A DNA stretch of 64,000 nt from Streptomyces violaceusniger (GTDB lineage: Bacteria > Actinomycetota > Actinomycetes > Streptomycetales > Streptomycetaceae). Position numbers and translations under genes: made by a program. The stretch lies in assembly GCA_005405945.1 (NCBI GenBank), contig BJHW01000001.1:2356001-2420000 (forward strand). Direction: 5' to 3'. This document shows, piece by piece, positions 1 through 9,703 of this stretch. Position 1 is the first letter of the stretch. Each line of letters opens with the position of its first letter. The notes below the pieces were generated by a model. That model was not told the origin of the DNA. It made no database searches and saw nothing but the letters and a program-made list of their open reading frames with translations.

Positions 1-2157
1 TGGCGGCAACTGGCCGGGGCGGGCATCGACGAAGTCCCCACGGGCGACTTCTCGTACTACGACCATGTGCTGGACACCACCGTCATGGTCGGCGCCGTCC
101 CCGACCGCCACCGGGACGCCGTCGCCGCCGACCCGCTCGACGGGTACTTCGCGATGGCGCGGGGCACCCAGGACGTGGCGCCGCTGGAGATGACCAAGTG
201 GTTCGACACCAACTACCACTATCTGGTCCCGGAGCTGGGTCCGGACACGGTGTTCGCGGCCGACTCCGCCAAGCAGGTCGCGGAGCTCAAGGAGGCCCTG
301 GCCCTCGGGCTGACCGCGCGACCGGTCCTCGTCGGCCCCGTCACCTACCTCCTCCTCGCCAAGCCCGCCCCCGGCGCGCCCGCCGACTTCGAGCCGCTCA
401 CCCTCCTGGACCGTCTGCTCCCGGTGTACGCCGAGGTCCTGGCCGATCTGCGGGCGGCCGGTGCCGAGTGGGCGCAGCTCGACGAGCCGGCCCTGGTCCA
501 GGACCGCACCCCGGCCGAGCTGAACACGGCCGGTCGCGCCTATCGCGACCTCGGCGCCCTCGCCGACCGCCCGAAGCTGCTGGTCGCCTCGTACTTCGAC
601 CACCTCGGCGAGGCGCTGCCGGTGCTGGCCAAGGCCCCGGTCGAGGGGCTGGCGCTGGACTTCACGGAGGCCGCCGCAGCACAACTGGACGCGCTGGCGG
701 CCGTCGGCGGTCTGCCCCGCAAGCGGCTCGTCGCCGGTGTCGTCAACGGCCGCGACATCTGGGTCAACGACCTGGAGAAGTCCCTGGCCACGCTCGGCAC
801 CCTGCTGGGCCTTGCGGACCGGGTCGATGTGGCCGCCTCCTGCTCGCTGCTGCACGTGCCGCTCGACACGACGGCCGAGCGGGACATCGAACCGCAGATC
901 CTGCGCTGGCTGGCCTTCGCCCGGCAGAAGACCGCGGAGATCGTCACCCTCGCCAAGGGCCTGGCGCGCGGCACCGGCGCGATCACCGCCGAGCTGGCCG
1001 CGAACCGGGCCGACCTCGCCTCCCGCGCCAACTCCCCCATCACCCGCGACCCGGCCGTCCGCGCCCGCGCCGCCGCGGTCACCGAGGCCGACGCCCACCG
1101 CTCCCAGCCGTACGCCGAGCGCACCGCGGCCCAGCGCGCCCACCTCCGGCTGCCGCTGCTGCCGACCACCACCATCGGCTCCTTCCCACAGACCGGAGAG
1201 GTGCGCACCGCCCGCGCCGACCTGCGCGGAGGCCGGATCGACACGGCCGGGTACGAGGAGCGCATCAGGGCCGAGATCCGGGAGGTGATCTCCTTCCAGG
1301 AGAAGACCGGCCTGGATGTGCTGGTGCACGGCGAGGCCGAGCGCAACGACATGGTCCAGTACTTCGCCGAGCGGCTCACCGGCTATCTCGCCACACAGCA
1401 CGGCTGGGTCCAGTCCTACGGCACCCGCTACGTACGCCCGCCGATCCTGGCCGGTGACATCTCGCGCCCCGAGCCGATGACGGTGCGCTGGACGGCGTAC
1501 GCCCAGTCCCTCACCGACCGCCCGGTCAAGGGCATGCTCACCGGCCCGGTGACCATGCTGGCCTGGTCCTTCGTCCGCGACGACCAGCCCCGTGGCGATA
1601 CGGCCCGGCAGGTGGCGCTCGCCCTGCGCGACGAGGTGAACGACCTGGAGGCGGCCGGAACCTCGGTCATCCAGGTGGACGAGCCCGCGCTGCGCGAGAC
1701 CCTGCCCCTGCGCACCGCCGACCGGCCCGCCTATCTGGCCTGGGCGACCGAGGCCTTCCGGGTCACCACCGGCGGCGTACGCCCCGAGACCCAGATCCAC
1801 ACCCATATGTGCTACGCCGAGTTCGGCGACATCGTCCGGGCGATCGACGACCTCGACGCCGATGTCATCAGCCTGGAGGCCGCCCGCTCCCATATGCAGG
1901 TGGCCCGCGAGCTCGCCGCCCACGGCTATCCGCGCGAGGCCGGGCCCGGGGTGTACGACATCCACTCCCCGCGGGTGCCCAGCGCGGAGGAGGCGGCCGA
2001 GCTGCTGCGGACGGGCCTGAAGGCCATCCCCGCCGAGCGGCTGTGGGTCAACCCCGACTGCGGTCTGAAGACCCGCGGCTGGCCGGAGACCCGCGCCTCG
2101 CTGGAGAACCTGGTCGCCGCGGCCCGTATGGTCCGCGGCGAGCTGTCCGCGTCCTGA
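1..2157 (+). CDS. metE: MetE, B12-independent methionine synthase (5' end outside window)
   Basis: The reading frame is open from base 1, so the N-terminus lies outside the window; 718 codons remain, and about 50 residues are missing compared with a usual MetE of 750-770. MetE transfers a methyl group from 5-methyltetrahydropteroyl-polyglutamate to homocysteine, using zinc and no cobalamin. The C-terminal half begins at the IGSFPQT motif (about base 1177). The zinc ligands are recognisable in HMCY (bases 1803-1814) and NPDCG (near 2050). Actinobacterial metE is often under a cobalamin riboswitch, but its leader would lie upstream of the window. Two B12-linked transport loci lie further along in the same window. 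Confidence 0.97.
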   Translation, partial: WRQLAGAGIDEVPTGDFSYYDHVLDTTVMVGAVPDRHRDAVAADPLDGYFAMARGTQDVAPLEMTKWFDTNYHYLVPELGPDTVFAADSAKQVAELKEALALGLTARPVLVGPVTYLLLAKPAPGAPADFEPLTLLDRLLPVYAEVLADLRAAGAEWAQLDEPALVQDRTPAELNTAGRAYRDLGALADRPKLLVASYFDHLGEALPVLAKAPVEGLALDFTEAAAAQLDALAAVGGLPRKRLVAGVVNGRDIWVNDLEKSLATLGTLLGLADRVDVAASCSLLHVPLDTTAERDIEPQILRWLAFARQKTAEIVTLAKGLARGTGAITAELAANRADLASRANSPITRDPAVRARAAAVTEADAHRSQPYAERTAAQRAHLRLPLLPTTTIGSFPQTGEVRTARADLRGGRIDTAGYEERIRAEIREVISFQEKTGLDVLVHGEAERNDMVQYFAERLTGYLATQHGWVQSYGTRYVRPPILAGDISRPEPMTVRWTAYAQSLTDRPVKGMLTGPVTMLAWSFVRDDQPRGDTARQVALALRDEVNDLEAAGTSVIQVDEPALRETLPLRTADRPAYLAWATEAFRVTTGGVRPETQIHTHMCYAEFGDIVRAIDDLDADVISLEAARSHMQVARELAAHGYPREAGPGVYDIHSPRVPSAEEAAELLRTGLKAIPAERLWVNPDCGLKTRGWPETRASLENLVAAARMVRGELSAS

Positions 2158-2183
2158 CCCGGACGCCCGCCGGACGCCCGGCC

Positions 2184-2212
2184 GGGGCCGGGGCGGCACG
2201 CGCCCCGGCCCC
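2184..2212. terminator. Strong hairpin between convergent metE and the OYE gene
   Basis: Perfect 12-bp arms (2184-2195 and 2201-2212) with a 5-base loop lie between two converging genes. There is no U-tract, as is usual in Streptomyces; a bidirectional terminator is inferred. Confidence 0.7.
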
Positions 2213-2256
2213 GACGCGGGCCTCCGGCCCCGACGCCGGCCCAGGAGGGTCGGCCC

Positions 2257-3321
2257 TCAGGCGTCCAGGTACGGGTAGTCGATGTAGCCCGTGTCGGTGC
2301 CGCCGTAGTAGGTCGTCTCGTCCGGTGTGTTGTACGGTCCGCCCGCTCGCAGCCGGGCCGGAAGGTCGGGGTTGGCCAGGAAGAGCGCGCCGAAGGACAG
2401 CATGTCGGCCGTGCCGTCCTCGATGAGCGCCAGCTCCTCCGCGCTGGTGAACCCGTCCGTCGCGGGGTTGAGGACGAAGGTCCCCGAGAACTCCTTGCGG
2501 AGGATGCCGGTCAGATCGCGGGAGTCCTCGACGACGTGCAGATAGGCGGGGCCGGTCTCGTTCAGGCGGCGGATCAGCTGGACGTACGTGGCCTCGAGGT
2601 CGGGCTCCTCGATGCCGTTGTAGCGGATCCCGGGCGAGACGCGTATCCCCGTGCGCCGCGCTCCGATGGCCGCCGACACGGCCGCGACCACCTCGGCCGC
2701 GAACCGGACCCGGCCCTCGGTCGAGCCACCCCACTCATCGGTGCGCAGATTGGAGCTGGGGGCCAGGAACTGGTGGATCAAGTAGCCGTAGGCGGCGTGC
2801 AGTTCGACCCCGTCGAACCCCGCCGCGATGGCGTTGCGTGCCGCCTGGGCGAAGTCCGCGATCGTCTCCCGCACCTCCTGGGAGGTCAGCGCGCGTGGGG
2901 TGGTGAAGTCCTTCATCCCGTCGACGGTGAACAGCCGGCCGGGGGCGGCGACGGCCGAGGGAGCGACCTGCACCAGCCCGTCGGGCAGCAGGCCGGGGTC
3001 GCCGACCCTGCCGACGTGCGAGATCTGGGCGAAGACCGTCCCGCCCTCGGCGTGCACCGCGTCGGTGACGCGGCGCCAGGCGGCGATCTGCTCGGCGCTG
3101 TGCAGCCCCGGGGTGTGGGGGAAGCCCTGGCCGACCACGGACGGCTGCGACCCCTCCGTGATGATCAGCCCGGCCGTGGCCCGCTGCGCGTAGTACGTGG
3201 CCATGGAGTCGGTGGCCGTGTTGCCGGGCCCGAAGGCACGGGCACGCCCCATGGCGGGCATGACCAGGCGGTTGCGGAGCGGCAGCCCGGCCAGGTCGAT
3301 CGGATCGAAGGGTGTGGTCAC
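2257..3321 (-). CDS. Old yellow enzyme family FMN oxidoreductase (alkene reductase)
   Basis: 354 residues, full length for the OYE/NADH:flavin oxidoreductase family. The N-terminus NRLVMPAM and the central [16 protein letters not shown] active-site/FMN segment followed by DEWGGS are diagnostic of the TIM-barrel ene-reductases. Such enzymes reduce activated C=C bonds of enones, nitro-olefins or xenobiotics with NAD(P)H. The gene is divergent from a MarR regulator, with two MarR-type palindromes in the 138-bp gap, so it is probably induced when an electrophile releases the repressor. The natural substrate cannot be read from sequence. Confidence 0.93.
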   Translation of the reverse strand: MTTPFDPIDLAGLPLRNRLVMPAMGRARAFGPGNTATDSMATYYAQRATAGLIITEGSQPSVVGQGFPHTPGLHSAEQIAAWRRVTDAVHAEGGTVFAQISHVGRVGDPGLLPDGLVQVAPSAVAAPGRLFTVDGMKDFTTPRALTSQEVRETIADFAQAARNAIAAGFDGVELHAAYGYLIHQFLAPSSNLRTDEWGGSTEGRVRFAAEVVAAVSAAIGARRTGIRVSPGIRYNGIEEPDLEATYVQLIRRLNETGPAYLHVVEDSRDLTGILRKEFSGTFVLNPATDGFTSAEELALIEDGTADMLSFGALFLANPDLPARLRAGGPYNTPDETTYYGGTDTGYIDYPYLDA

Positions 3322-3366
3322 AACGGCTCCCGGGGTCGATGGGGCAGGACAGTTCGGTCGGCAACG

Positions 3367-3390
3367 AGATCATTGGCCGCCCAACGATCT
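3367..3390. promoter_or_regulatory. MarR-type operator 1
   Basis: Inverted repeat AGATCATTGG-N4-CCAACGATCT with one mismatch between 10-bp arms. It lies between the OYE start (3321) and the MarR start (3460) and shares the TTGG-N4-CCAA core with operator 2. Binding by the neighbouring MarR protein is inferred. Confidence 0.65.
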
Positions 3391-3414
3391 CGCGGCGGAG
3401 CCACCATAACCCAT

Positions 3415-3432
3415 TCATTGGGCGGCCAATGA
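3415..3432. promoter_or_regulatory. MarR-type operator 2
   Basis: Perfect 7-bp arms TCATTGG-N4-CCAATGA, about 28 bp before the MarR start codon. It repeats the core of operator 1, so autoregulation plus control of the divergent reductase is likely. Confidence 0.65.
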
Positions 3433-3459
3433 TTGGCCGGCCACGATAGCCTTGCCACC

Positions 3460-4044
3460 ATGACCACAGAGCTCCCGCACACCGCCGCGACGGAGGCCGA
3501 GCACATCGACGCAACGGAGGTCGAGCACATCGACGCGACGGAGGCCGAGCCCACCGGCGCGGCGGAGGCCGGATATGGCGGCCACGTCAGTCAGACCCTG
3601 GCGCGGGTGTCCCGCCTGCACCGCCTCGCCGGGGGCAGGCTGCTGCGCCCGACCGGCCTCTGCTCCGGCCAGGAATTCCTGATGATGACCCTGTGGGACG
3701 CGGGACCGGTCCGGCAGTCGGAGCTGGCGAGGGCGCTCGACCTGGACCCGTCGACCGTCACCCTGATGCTGCGGCGGCTGGAGCAGGGCGGGCATGTCAC
3801 CCGCGCCCGCGATCCGCGGGACCGGCGCGTCATGCTCGTCCGGGCCTCGGAGCAGAGCTACGCCCTGCGGCCCAAGGTCGCGGAGACCTGGGCGCGGCTG
3901 GAGGAGCACATCCTGGACGGGCTCGACGCCGAAGAGCGCGAGGCCTTCGCCAGGATCCTCATGAAGGTCGAGAAGAACCTCGCCGCGGCAGAAGCCACGG
4001 AAGAAGTCACGGAAGAAGGGGAAGAAGGCCCCGAGCGCTCCTAG
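3460..4044 (+). CDS. MarR family transcriptional regulator
   Basis: 194 residues from ATG 3460; a TTG at 3433 in the same frame is less likely because it falls next to the operator palindrome. The winged helix is clear: SELARALDLDPSTVTLMLRRL recognition region, then the wing at RDPRDRRVML. The N-terminus carries an acidic low-complexity tail made of near-repeats of ATEAEHID (about bases 3490-3550), unusual for MarR proteins. The C-terminus is Glu-rich. It probably represses the divergent old yellow enzyme gene and itself through the two palindromes between them. Confidence 0.9.
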   Translation: MTTELPHTAATEAEHIDATEVEHIDATEAEPTGAAEAGYGGHVSQTLARVSRLHRLAGGRLLRPTGLCSGQEFLMMTLWDAGPVRQSELARALDLDPSTVTLMLRRLEQGGHVTRARDPRDRRVMLVRASEQSYALRPKVAETWARLEEHILDGLDAEEREAFARILMKVEKNLAAAEATEEVTEEGEEGPERS

Positions 4045-4065
4045 CGGGTGTCCGGCGCGTGGCAG

Positions 4066-4108
4066 GGGGCTTCGCCCCTGGACCCCGGGGGTCTGGGGGC
4101 GAAGCCCC
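4066..4108. terminator. Nested hairpin terminator downstream of MarR
   Basis: Perfect 13-bp arms GGGGCTTCGCCCC (4066-4078) and GGGGCGAAGCCCC (4096-4108) enclose a second small hairpin (GACCCC/GGGGTC). Such GCGAAGCCCC elements are common 3' hairpins in Streptomyces. Confidence 0.75.
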
Positions 4109-4114
4109 ACACAC

Positions 4115-4181
4115 GGCGGAGCCGCATATCGGTGCCGCGGGAAGGGGCGGGGAGGGGGAAGCACCGATATGCGGCTCCGCC
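4115..4181. terminator. 21-bp-arm inverted repeat, second terminator in tandem
   Basis: Left arm 4115-4135 and right arm 4161-4181 are perfect 21-bp inverted repeats around a 25-base purine-rich loop. It lies between convergent marR and lrp. The right arm plus flank (4165-4187) recurs 22/23 at 46569-46591, which marks it as a dispersed repeat family. Confidence 0.7.
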
Positions 4182-4231
4182 GCGTGGCCCGCCGCAGGCG
4201 TCACGGTCCGTCGGACATGACACCCCTCGGG

Positions 4232-4672
4232 TCAGGCGTGGCGCGTCCACGAGCCCAGCACCATCAGCGTCTTGGTGCCGGTGACCAGCCCCACGCGGCG
4301 CAGACCGTCGATGACCTGCTGCAGGTGCTCGATGTCCCGCACCCGGACGTGCACCAGGGCGTCGGGGTCACCGGCGATGGTGAAGACGGCCTGCACCTCG
4401 GGGACCGTGTAGCAGGTGCGGACGATCTCCCCGACCGGCGTCGTACCGGTGTAGGACAGCTCCACGAACGCCTCGATGCCCCAGCCGAGCTTGGTGTGGT
4501 CGATCTGCACCGTAAAGCCCTTGATCACCCCGGTGTCCTTGAGCCGGTCCACCCGGCGCTTGACCGCGGCCACCGACAAGCCCACCTCGGGCGCCATCTC
4601 GGAGAAGGTGCGGCGGCCGTCCTCGCGCAGCATGCGCAGCAACTGCCGGTCCACGTCGTCGAACTCGGGCAT
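4232..4672 (-). CDS. Lrp/AsnC family transcriptional regulator
   Basis: 146 residues from ATG 4672, preceded by GGAGGG. The N-terminal helix-turn-helix begins FDDVDRQLLRML and has the EVGLSVAAVKRRVDRL recognition helix; the C-terminal RAM (ligand-binding) domain follows from about residue 65 and contains the AGDPDALVHVRV segment. The gene is divergent from an indolepyruvate ferredoxin oxidoreductase, with a perfect 9-bp inverted repeat in the shared promoter. It is therefore a likely amino-acid-sensing regulator of that catabolic gene. An upstream in-frame start at 4720 would add 16 residues unlike the family. Confidence 0.93.
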   Translation of the reverse strand: MPEFDDVDRQLLRMLREDGRRTFSEMAPEVGLSVAAVKRRVDRLKDTGVIKGFTVQIDHTKLGWGIEAFVELSYTGTTPVGEIVRTCYTVPEVQAVFTIAGDPDALVHVRVRDIEHLQQVIDGLRRVGLVTGTKTLMVLGSWTRHA

Positions 4673-4718
4673 CGGCCCTCCACTCCGCGCCGCGCGCACC
4701 CGCACAACCCCACAGCGC

Positions 4719-4766
4719 ACGCAAACTCTTTTAGTCGACCTCGCGAATTTCCCCGGCAGTTTGCGT
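4719..4766. promoter_or_regulatory. Probable Lrp operator pair
   Basis: ACGCAAACT (4719-4727) and AGTTTGCGT (4758-4766) are a perfect 9-bp inverted repeat, centres 39 bp apart (nearly four helical turns). It lies in the divergent promoter between lrp and the oxidoreductase. Spacing on one DNA face suits an Lrp dimer-of-dimers; binding is inferred. Confidence 0.55.
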
Positions 4767-4857
4767 CTTGTCCCTGACTGACCGCAAGTTACTTGTGCTT
4801 CCCGGGAGGGTGTTGCTGTCCTTGGCCCGGACCCCCAGATACGTCGAGGAGGCTCAC

Positions 4858-7800
4858 GTGAGCACCGACCCCGCCACGGTTTCGCTCGATGACCCCTACA
4901 CGGCCCGCGGCGGCCGCGTGCTCATCTCCGGCATCCAGGCCCTGGTCCGGCTCACCCTCGAACAGCGCCGGCTGGACGAGGCGCGCGGTCTGGACACCCG
5001 TGCCTTCGTCTCCGGCTATCCGGGCTCACCGCTGGGCGGGGTCGATCTGGAGCTGGCCCGGGCACGCCGCTTCCTCGACCCCGCCGGTGTGGTGTTCCGG
5101 CCGGGCCTCAACGAGGAGCTGGCCGCCACCGCCGTGGCCGGGACGCAGCTGCTGGGGCAGGTGCCCGGACGCCGCCACGAGGCGGTGACCGGATTCTGGT
5201 ACGGCAAGAATCCCGGGCTCGACCGCGCGGCCGACGCGATGCGGCACGGGACGGTGGCCGGTACGGCGGCGCTGGGCGGCGCGGTGGCCTGGATCGGCGA
5301 CGACCCCGGGAGCAAGTCCTCGACCGTGCCCAGCTCCTGCGAGCCGATGTGCCAGAGCCTGGCCATGCCCCTGCTCGCGCCCGGCTCCGTGCCCGAGATC
5401 CTCGAGTTCGGACTGCACGCGGTGGCCCTGTCCCGCGCCACCGGCCTCTGGGCCGGGCTGAAGATCGTCGCGGACATCGCGGACGCCTCGGCGGTCGTCG
5501 ACCTCGACGCGCTCCGGCCCGACATCCCCGCCCCGTCCGCCGCCCCGCGCGCCGCGCCCCCCACCCTCGTCGGGCCCGCGTCCCTGGACGCCGAACACGA
5601 CATGCTCACCCGGCGGCTGGACCTGGCGCGCGCCTACGCCCGTGAGGCCGGGCTGAACCGCGTCACCTTCAGCGCCACGCACGCCACCTTGGGCGTGATG
5701 GCCTCCGGCGCCTCGTACGCCGTGGTGCGGCGCGCCCTGGCCGACCTCGGCATCGGCGAGGCGGACATGGAGGCTCTCGGTGTGCGGCTGATCCGGCTGG
5801 CGATGCCGTTCCCCCTCTGCGACGAGGACCTGGTGGCCATGACCGCCGATCTGGACCAGGTCCTGGTCGTCGAGGACAAGGTCCCCTTCCTTGAACGGCA
5901 CCTCAAGGCCGCCCTGTACGGCAGCGCCGACGCGCCCGTGGTGGTGGGCCGCCACAGCGAGAACGGCCGACCGCTGCTCACCGCCCGCGGCACCCTCGGG
6001 GCCGAGGACGTGGCCGAGGCCCTGGCCCGGCGCATCGGCCCGGACCGGCTGCCGCGGACCGCCACCACCCGGCTGGCCTCGCCGGCACCGCCGGCCGCGC
6101 CCCGGATCGCGCTGCCCACCGTGTCGGCGCGCACGCCCTATTTCTGCTCCGGCTGCCCGCACAACACCTCCACCCGCACCGCCGAGAACACCCTCGTCGG
6201 CGCGGGCATCGGCTGCCACGCCATGATCGCCCTCGATGGCGCGGGCCGCGGCCATCAGATCGGGCTGACCCAGATGGGCGGCGAAGGCGCCCAGTGGATC
6301 GGCCTGGCCCCGTTCACCGACGACCGGCACTTCGTGCAGAACCTCGGCGACGGCACCTTCCACCACTCCGGCTCCCTCGCCATCCGCGCGGCGGTGGCCG
6401 CGGGCGTGACCATGACGTACAAGCTCCTCTACAACGACGCCGTCGCGATGACGGGCGGCCAGCGGCCCGAGGGGCGGCTGGACGTCCCGGCGCTGACCCG
6501 CTGGCTCGCCCTGGAGGGCGTACGGAAGGTGGTGGTGACCACCGCGGCGCCGGCGGACTACCGCGGCGTACGCCTCGACCCGATCGCCACGGTGCGCCAC
6601 CGAGACGATCTGCCCGGGGCCGAGAAGGAGCTGGCCGCCACCGACGGCGTGACCGTGCTCATCCACGACGACCGCTGCGCCGCGGAGGAGCGCCGGCTGC
6701 GCAAGCGCGGTCAGCTGCCCATCCCCGCCGAGAAGGTCGTCATCAACGAGCGGGTCTGCGAGGGCTGCGGCGACTGCGGGGACGTGTCCACGTGTCTGTC
6801 GGTGCAGCCCGTGGACACCACCTTCGGCCGCAAGACCCGGATCCACCAGGCGTCCTGCAACTCCGACTTCAGCTGCCTGAAGGGCGACTGCCCCTCCTTC
6901 CTCCTCGTCGAGCCGAAGACGACGAAGACGACGAAGACGATGAAGAAGGCTAAGGCGACGAAGACGGCGAAGACCACCAAGGCGAAGGCGCGGCCCCGTG
7001 CCGTCCCCCAGCTGCCCGTGGCCCTGACCGCGCCCACCCCGGCGGTGGACGGCGAGAGCACACTGCTGCGGATGCCCGGCATCGGCGGCACCGGCGTCGT
7101 GACCGTCTCACAGATCCTGCAGCGGGCCGCCCATCTCGATGGCCGCTACGCGGCCGGGCTGGAGCAGACGGGGCTGGCCCAGAAGGGCGGACCCGTCGTC
7201 AGCGACGTACGGATCTCGGCCACTCCGGTCACCGGTGCCGTGCGCGCCTCCCGCGGGACCGCGGACGTGCTCATCGGCTTCGACCTGCTCGGGGCGGCCG
7301 CCGACGCCAATCTGCGCATCGCCCGCCCCGGACACACCATCGCCGTCGTCAACTCCGCCATCGTCCCCACCGCGGCCATGGTGACCAACCGGGTCGTCCT
7401 GCCCGGCTCCCCGGACGACGCCCTGGAGCGCATCGAGTCGGCCACCCGCCCCGGGGACAACCTCTACCTCGACGCGCAGAGCATGACCGAGGCCCTGTTC
7501 GGCGATCACATGCCGACCAACATGCTGCTGGTCGGGGCCGCCTTCCAGCACGGCTGCGTCCCCCTGACGGAAGACGCCATCGAGGGCGCGATCCGCCTGG
7601 GCGGCGCCGCCGTGGAGAAGAACCTCGCGGCCTTCCGCTGGGGCGCGCCGCCGCCCTCGACCCCGAGGCCGTACGGCGTGCCCTGGCCGCACCGGAACGG
7701 CCGGTCCTGGAGGTCACACCCGAGGCGCGCACCATCGCGGCCACGGCCACGGCCGCCCGGCCCGGCACGCTCCAGGACACCATCGCCCTGCGCGCCGCCG

Positions 7801-8423
7801 ACCTGATCGCCTATCAGGACCGGGCCTACGCCGAGCGGTACGCCACCGAAGTGGAGCAGGTCGCCGCGGTGGCCCGGCGGCGGGCCGGTGACGAGGCGGG
7901 CGAGCGCGTCGCCGTCGCCTACGCCGAGGGGCTGCACAAGCTCATGGCCTACAAGGACGAGTACGAAGTGGCCCGGCTCCATCTGGACACCGTGGAACGG
8001 GCCAGGGTCGCGGACGAGTTCGGTGCCGATGCCACCGTCTCCGTCCTGTTGCACCCTCCGGCGCTGCGCGCGCTGGGCATGAAGCGCAAGATCCGGCTCC
8101 GCCGCACCGCACCCGCTCTCTTCTCGCTCCTCCGCGTCCTGCGGCGGCTGCGGGGCACCCGGCTCGACCTCTTCGGATACGCCGAGGTCCGCCGCCAGGA
8201 GCGGGCCTTGATCGAGGAGTACCCGCGCCTGGTCCGCGCCGCCCTCACCCGTCTGACGCCCGGCAACGCCACCGCCGTGGAGGAGCTGGTGCGGCTCGTC
8301 GAGGCCGTCCGCGGCTACGAGGACATCAAGCTGGCCCGGGTCGAGGAGTTCCGCGCCACGGCCCGCGCGGTTCTGGACGATCTGGCCGCCACCGCCGACG
8401 CCCCCGCCGCCGTCTCCGTCTGA
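4858..8423 (+). pseudogene. Indolepyruvate ferredoxin oxidoreductase (fused alpha-gamma), with a frameshift near 7644
   Basis: Oxidatively decarboxylates aryl-pyruvates (deaminated Trp, Phe, Tyr) or related 2-oxoacids to acyl-CoA with ferredoxin. The start is GTG 4858 after GAGGAGG. The N-terminal pyrimidine/core domain is followed by the TPP domain (YFCSGCPHN at about residue 427; GIGCHAM), then a Cys-rich Fe-S-like segment (CEGCGDC, later SCNSDFSC and GDC), a Lys/Thr-rich linker (bases 6913-6993) and the gamma domain starting GIGGTGVVT. At 7642-7646 the frame breaks: reading one base back restores RAAALDPEAVRRAL and runs on to the stop at 8423. The joined length of about 1188 residues matches the family, so one base appears to be missing. 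It is followed by an acyl-CoA dehydrogenase that may act downstream. Confidence 0.9.
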
Positions 8424-8465
8424 CCCCGCCACCGCCGACGCCCCCGCCGCCGTCTCCGTCTGACC
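8386..8465. repeat. Perfect 40-bp tandem duplication across a stop codon
   Basis: Bases 8386-8425 and 8426-8465 are identical. The unit includes the last codons and TGA stop of the oxidoreductase, so the second copy carries a duplicate, untranslated C-terminus and stop. It looks like a recent slippage or unequal-exchange event, or an assembly artefact. Confidence 0.9.
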
Positions 8466-8515
8466 TCGGCCCTTAAGCCCTCTCCTCGCCCGTCCGCACC
8501 ACAGGAGCGCCCCTC

Positions 8516-9655
8516 ATGCCCGTCGACCGCCTGCTTCCCACTCGTGAGGCCGAGGACCTGCTCGACCTCGTCCGCGAGATCGCCGACAAGGAGCTCGCCC
8601 TCCGTGTGGACGAGCACGAACGCACCGAGACCTACCCCGAGGGCCTGTTCCGCCTGCTGGGCGACGCCGGGCTGCTGGGCCTGCCCTACCCGGAGGAGTT
8701 CGGCGGTGGCGGCCAGCCCTACGAGGTCTACCTCCAGGTCCTGGAGGAGCTGGCCGCGCGCTGGGCCGCCGTCGCCATCGCCACCAGCGTCCACACCCTC
8801 GCCGCCTTCCCTCTCCTCACGTTCGGCACCGCCGAGCAGCGCGAACGCTGGGCGGAGGACATCCTCGGCGGCCGGCTCATCGGTGGGTACAGCCTGTCCG
8901 AGCCCCAGGCCGGGTCCGACGCGGCGGCCCTGACCTGCCGTGCCGAGAAGGCTCCCGACGGCTACCGGATCAACGGCGCCAAGGCGTGGATCACCCACGG
9001 CGGCAAGGCGGACTTCTACGCCCTGTTCGCCCGCACCGGCCCCGGCAGCGACGGCATCTCCTGCTTCTTCGCGCCGGGCCACACCGACGGCCTCACCTTC
9101 GGCCGGCCCGAGGAGAAGATGGGCCTGCACGCCATCCCCACCACCTCCGCCTTCTGGGACGACGCCCTGCTCGCCGCCGACCGGCTCATCGGCGGCGAGG
9201 GCCAGGGGCTCCACATCGCCTTCCAAGCCCTGGACTCCGGCCGGCTGGGCGTCGCCGCCTGCGCCACCGGGCTCGCCCAAGCCGCCCTGGACGCCGCGGT
9301 CGGCTACGCCCATGAACGCACCGCCTTCGGCCGCAGGATCATCGACCATCAGGGCCTCGGCTTCCTGCTGGCCGACATGGCCGCCGCGGTCGACTCCGCA
9401 CGCGCCACCTACCTGGACGCGGCCCGCCGCCGCGACCACGGGCGCCCGTACACCCGTCAGGCCAGCGTCGCCAAGCTGACGGCGACCGACGCCGCCATGA
9501 AGGTGACCACGGACGCCGTCCAGGTGTTCGGCGGCTACGGCTACACCCGCGACTTCCCCGTGGAGCGCTATATGCGCGAAGCCAAGATCATGCAGATCTT
9601 CGAGGGCACCAACCAGATCCAGCGGCTCATCATCAGCCGCCAACTCGCCCCCTGA
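8516..9655 (+). CDS. Acyl-CoA dehydrogenase
   Basis: 379 residues from ATG 8516 after CAGGAG. This is the classic three-domain FAD flavoprotein: N-terminal helical domain, middle domain with YSLSEPQAGSDAA (FAD/substrate) and W-I-THGG, and a C-terminal domain ending YTRDFPVERYMREAK then FEGTNQIQ, where the Glu is the catalytic base of the family. It oxidises acyl-CoA to trans-2-enoyl-CoA and passes electrons to ETF. Its position behind the aryl-pyruvate oxidoreductase and Lrp suggests a role in amino-acid-derived acyl-CoA breakdown. Substrate chain length is not predictable here. Confidence 0.95.
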   Translation: MPVDRLLPTREAEDLLDLVREIADKELALRVDEHERTETYPEGLFRLLGDAGLLGLPYPEEFGGGGQPYEVYLQVLEELAARWAAVAIATSVHTLAAFPLLTFGTAEQRERWAEDILGGRLIGGYSLSEPQAGSDAAALTCRAEKAPDGYRINGAKAWITHGGKADFYALFARTGPGSDGISCFFAPGHTDGLTFGRPEEKMGLHAIPTTSAFWDDALLAADRLIGGEGQGLHIAFQALDSGRLGVAACATGLAQAALDAAVGYAHERTAFGRRIIDHQGLGFLLADMAAAVDSARATYLDAARRRDHGRPYTRQASVAKLTATDAAMKVTTDAVQVFGGYGYTRDFPVERYMREAKIMQIFEGTNQIQRLIISRQLAP

Positions 9656-9703
9656 CCGGCCCCATGACGGAATGTCGCGGCCGGGCAGGCGGGGTCACCG
9701 GTC

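Noticed and set aside
198..1457. Long Arg/Pro/Gly-rich frames overlapping metE and most other genes on either strand
   Set aside because: These are shadow frames from high GC third positions; they lack family motifs and ribosome sites, while the genuine frames have clear domains.
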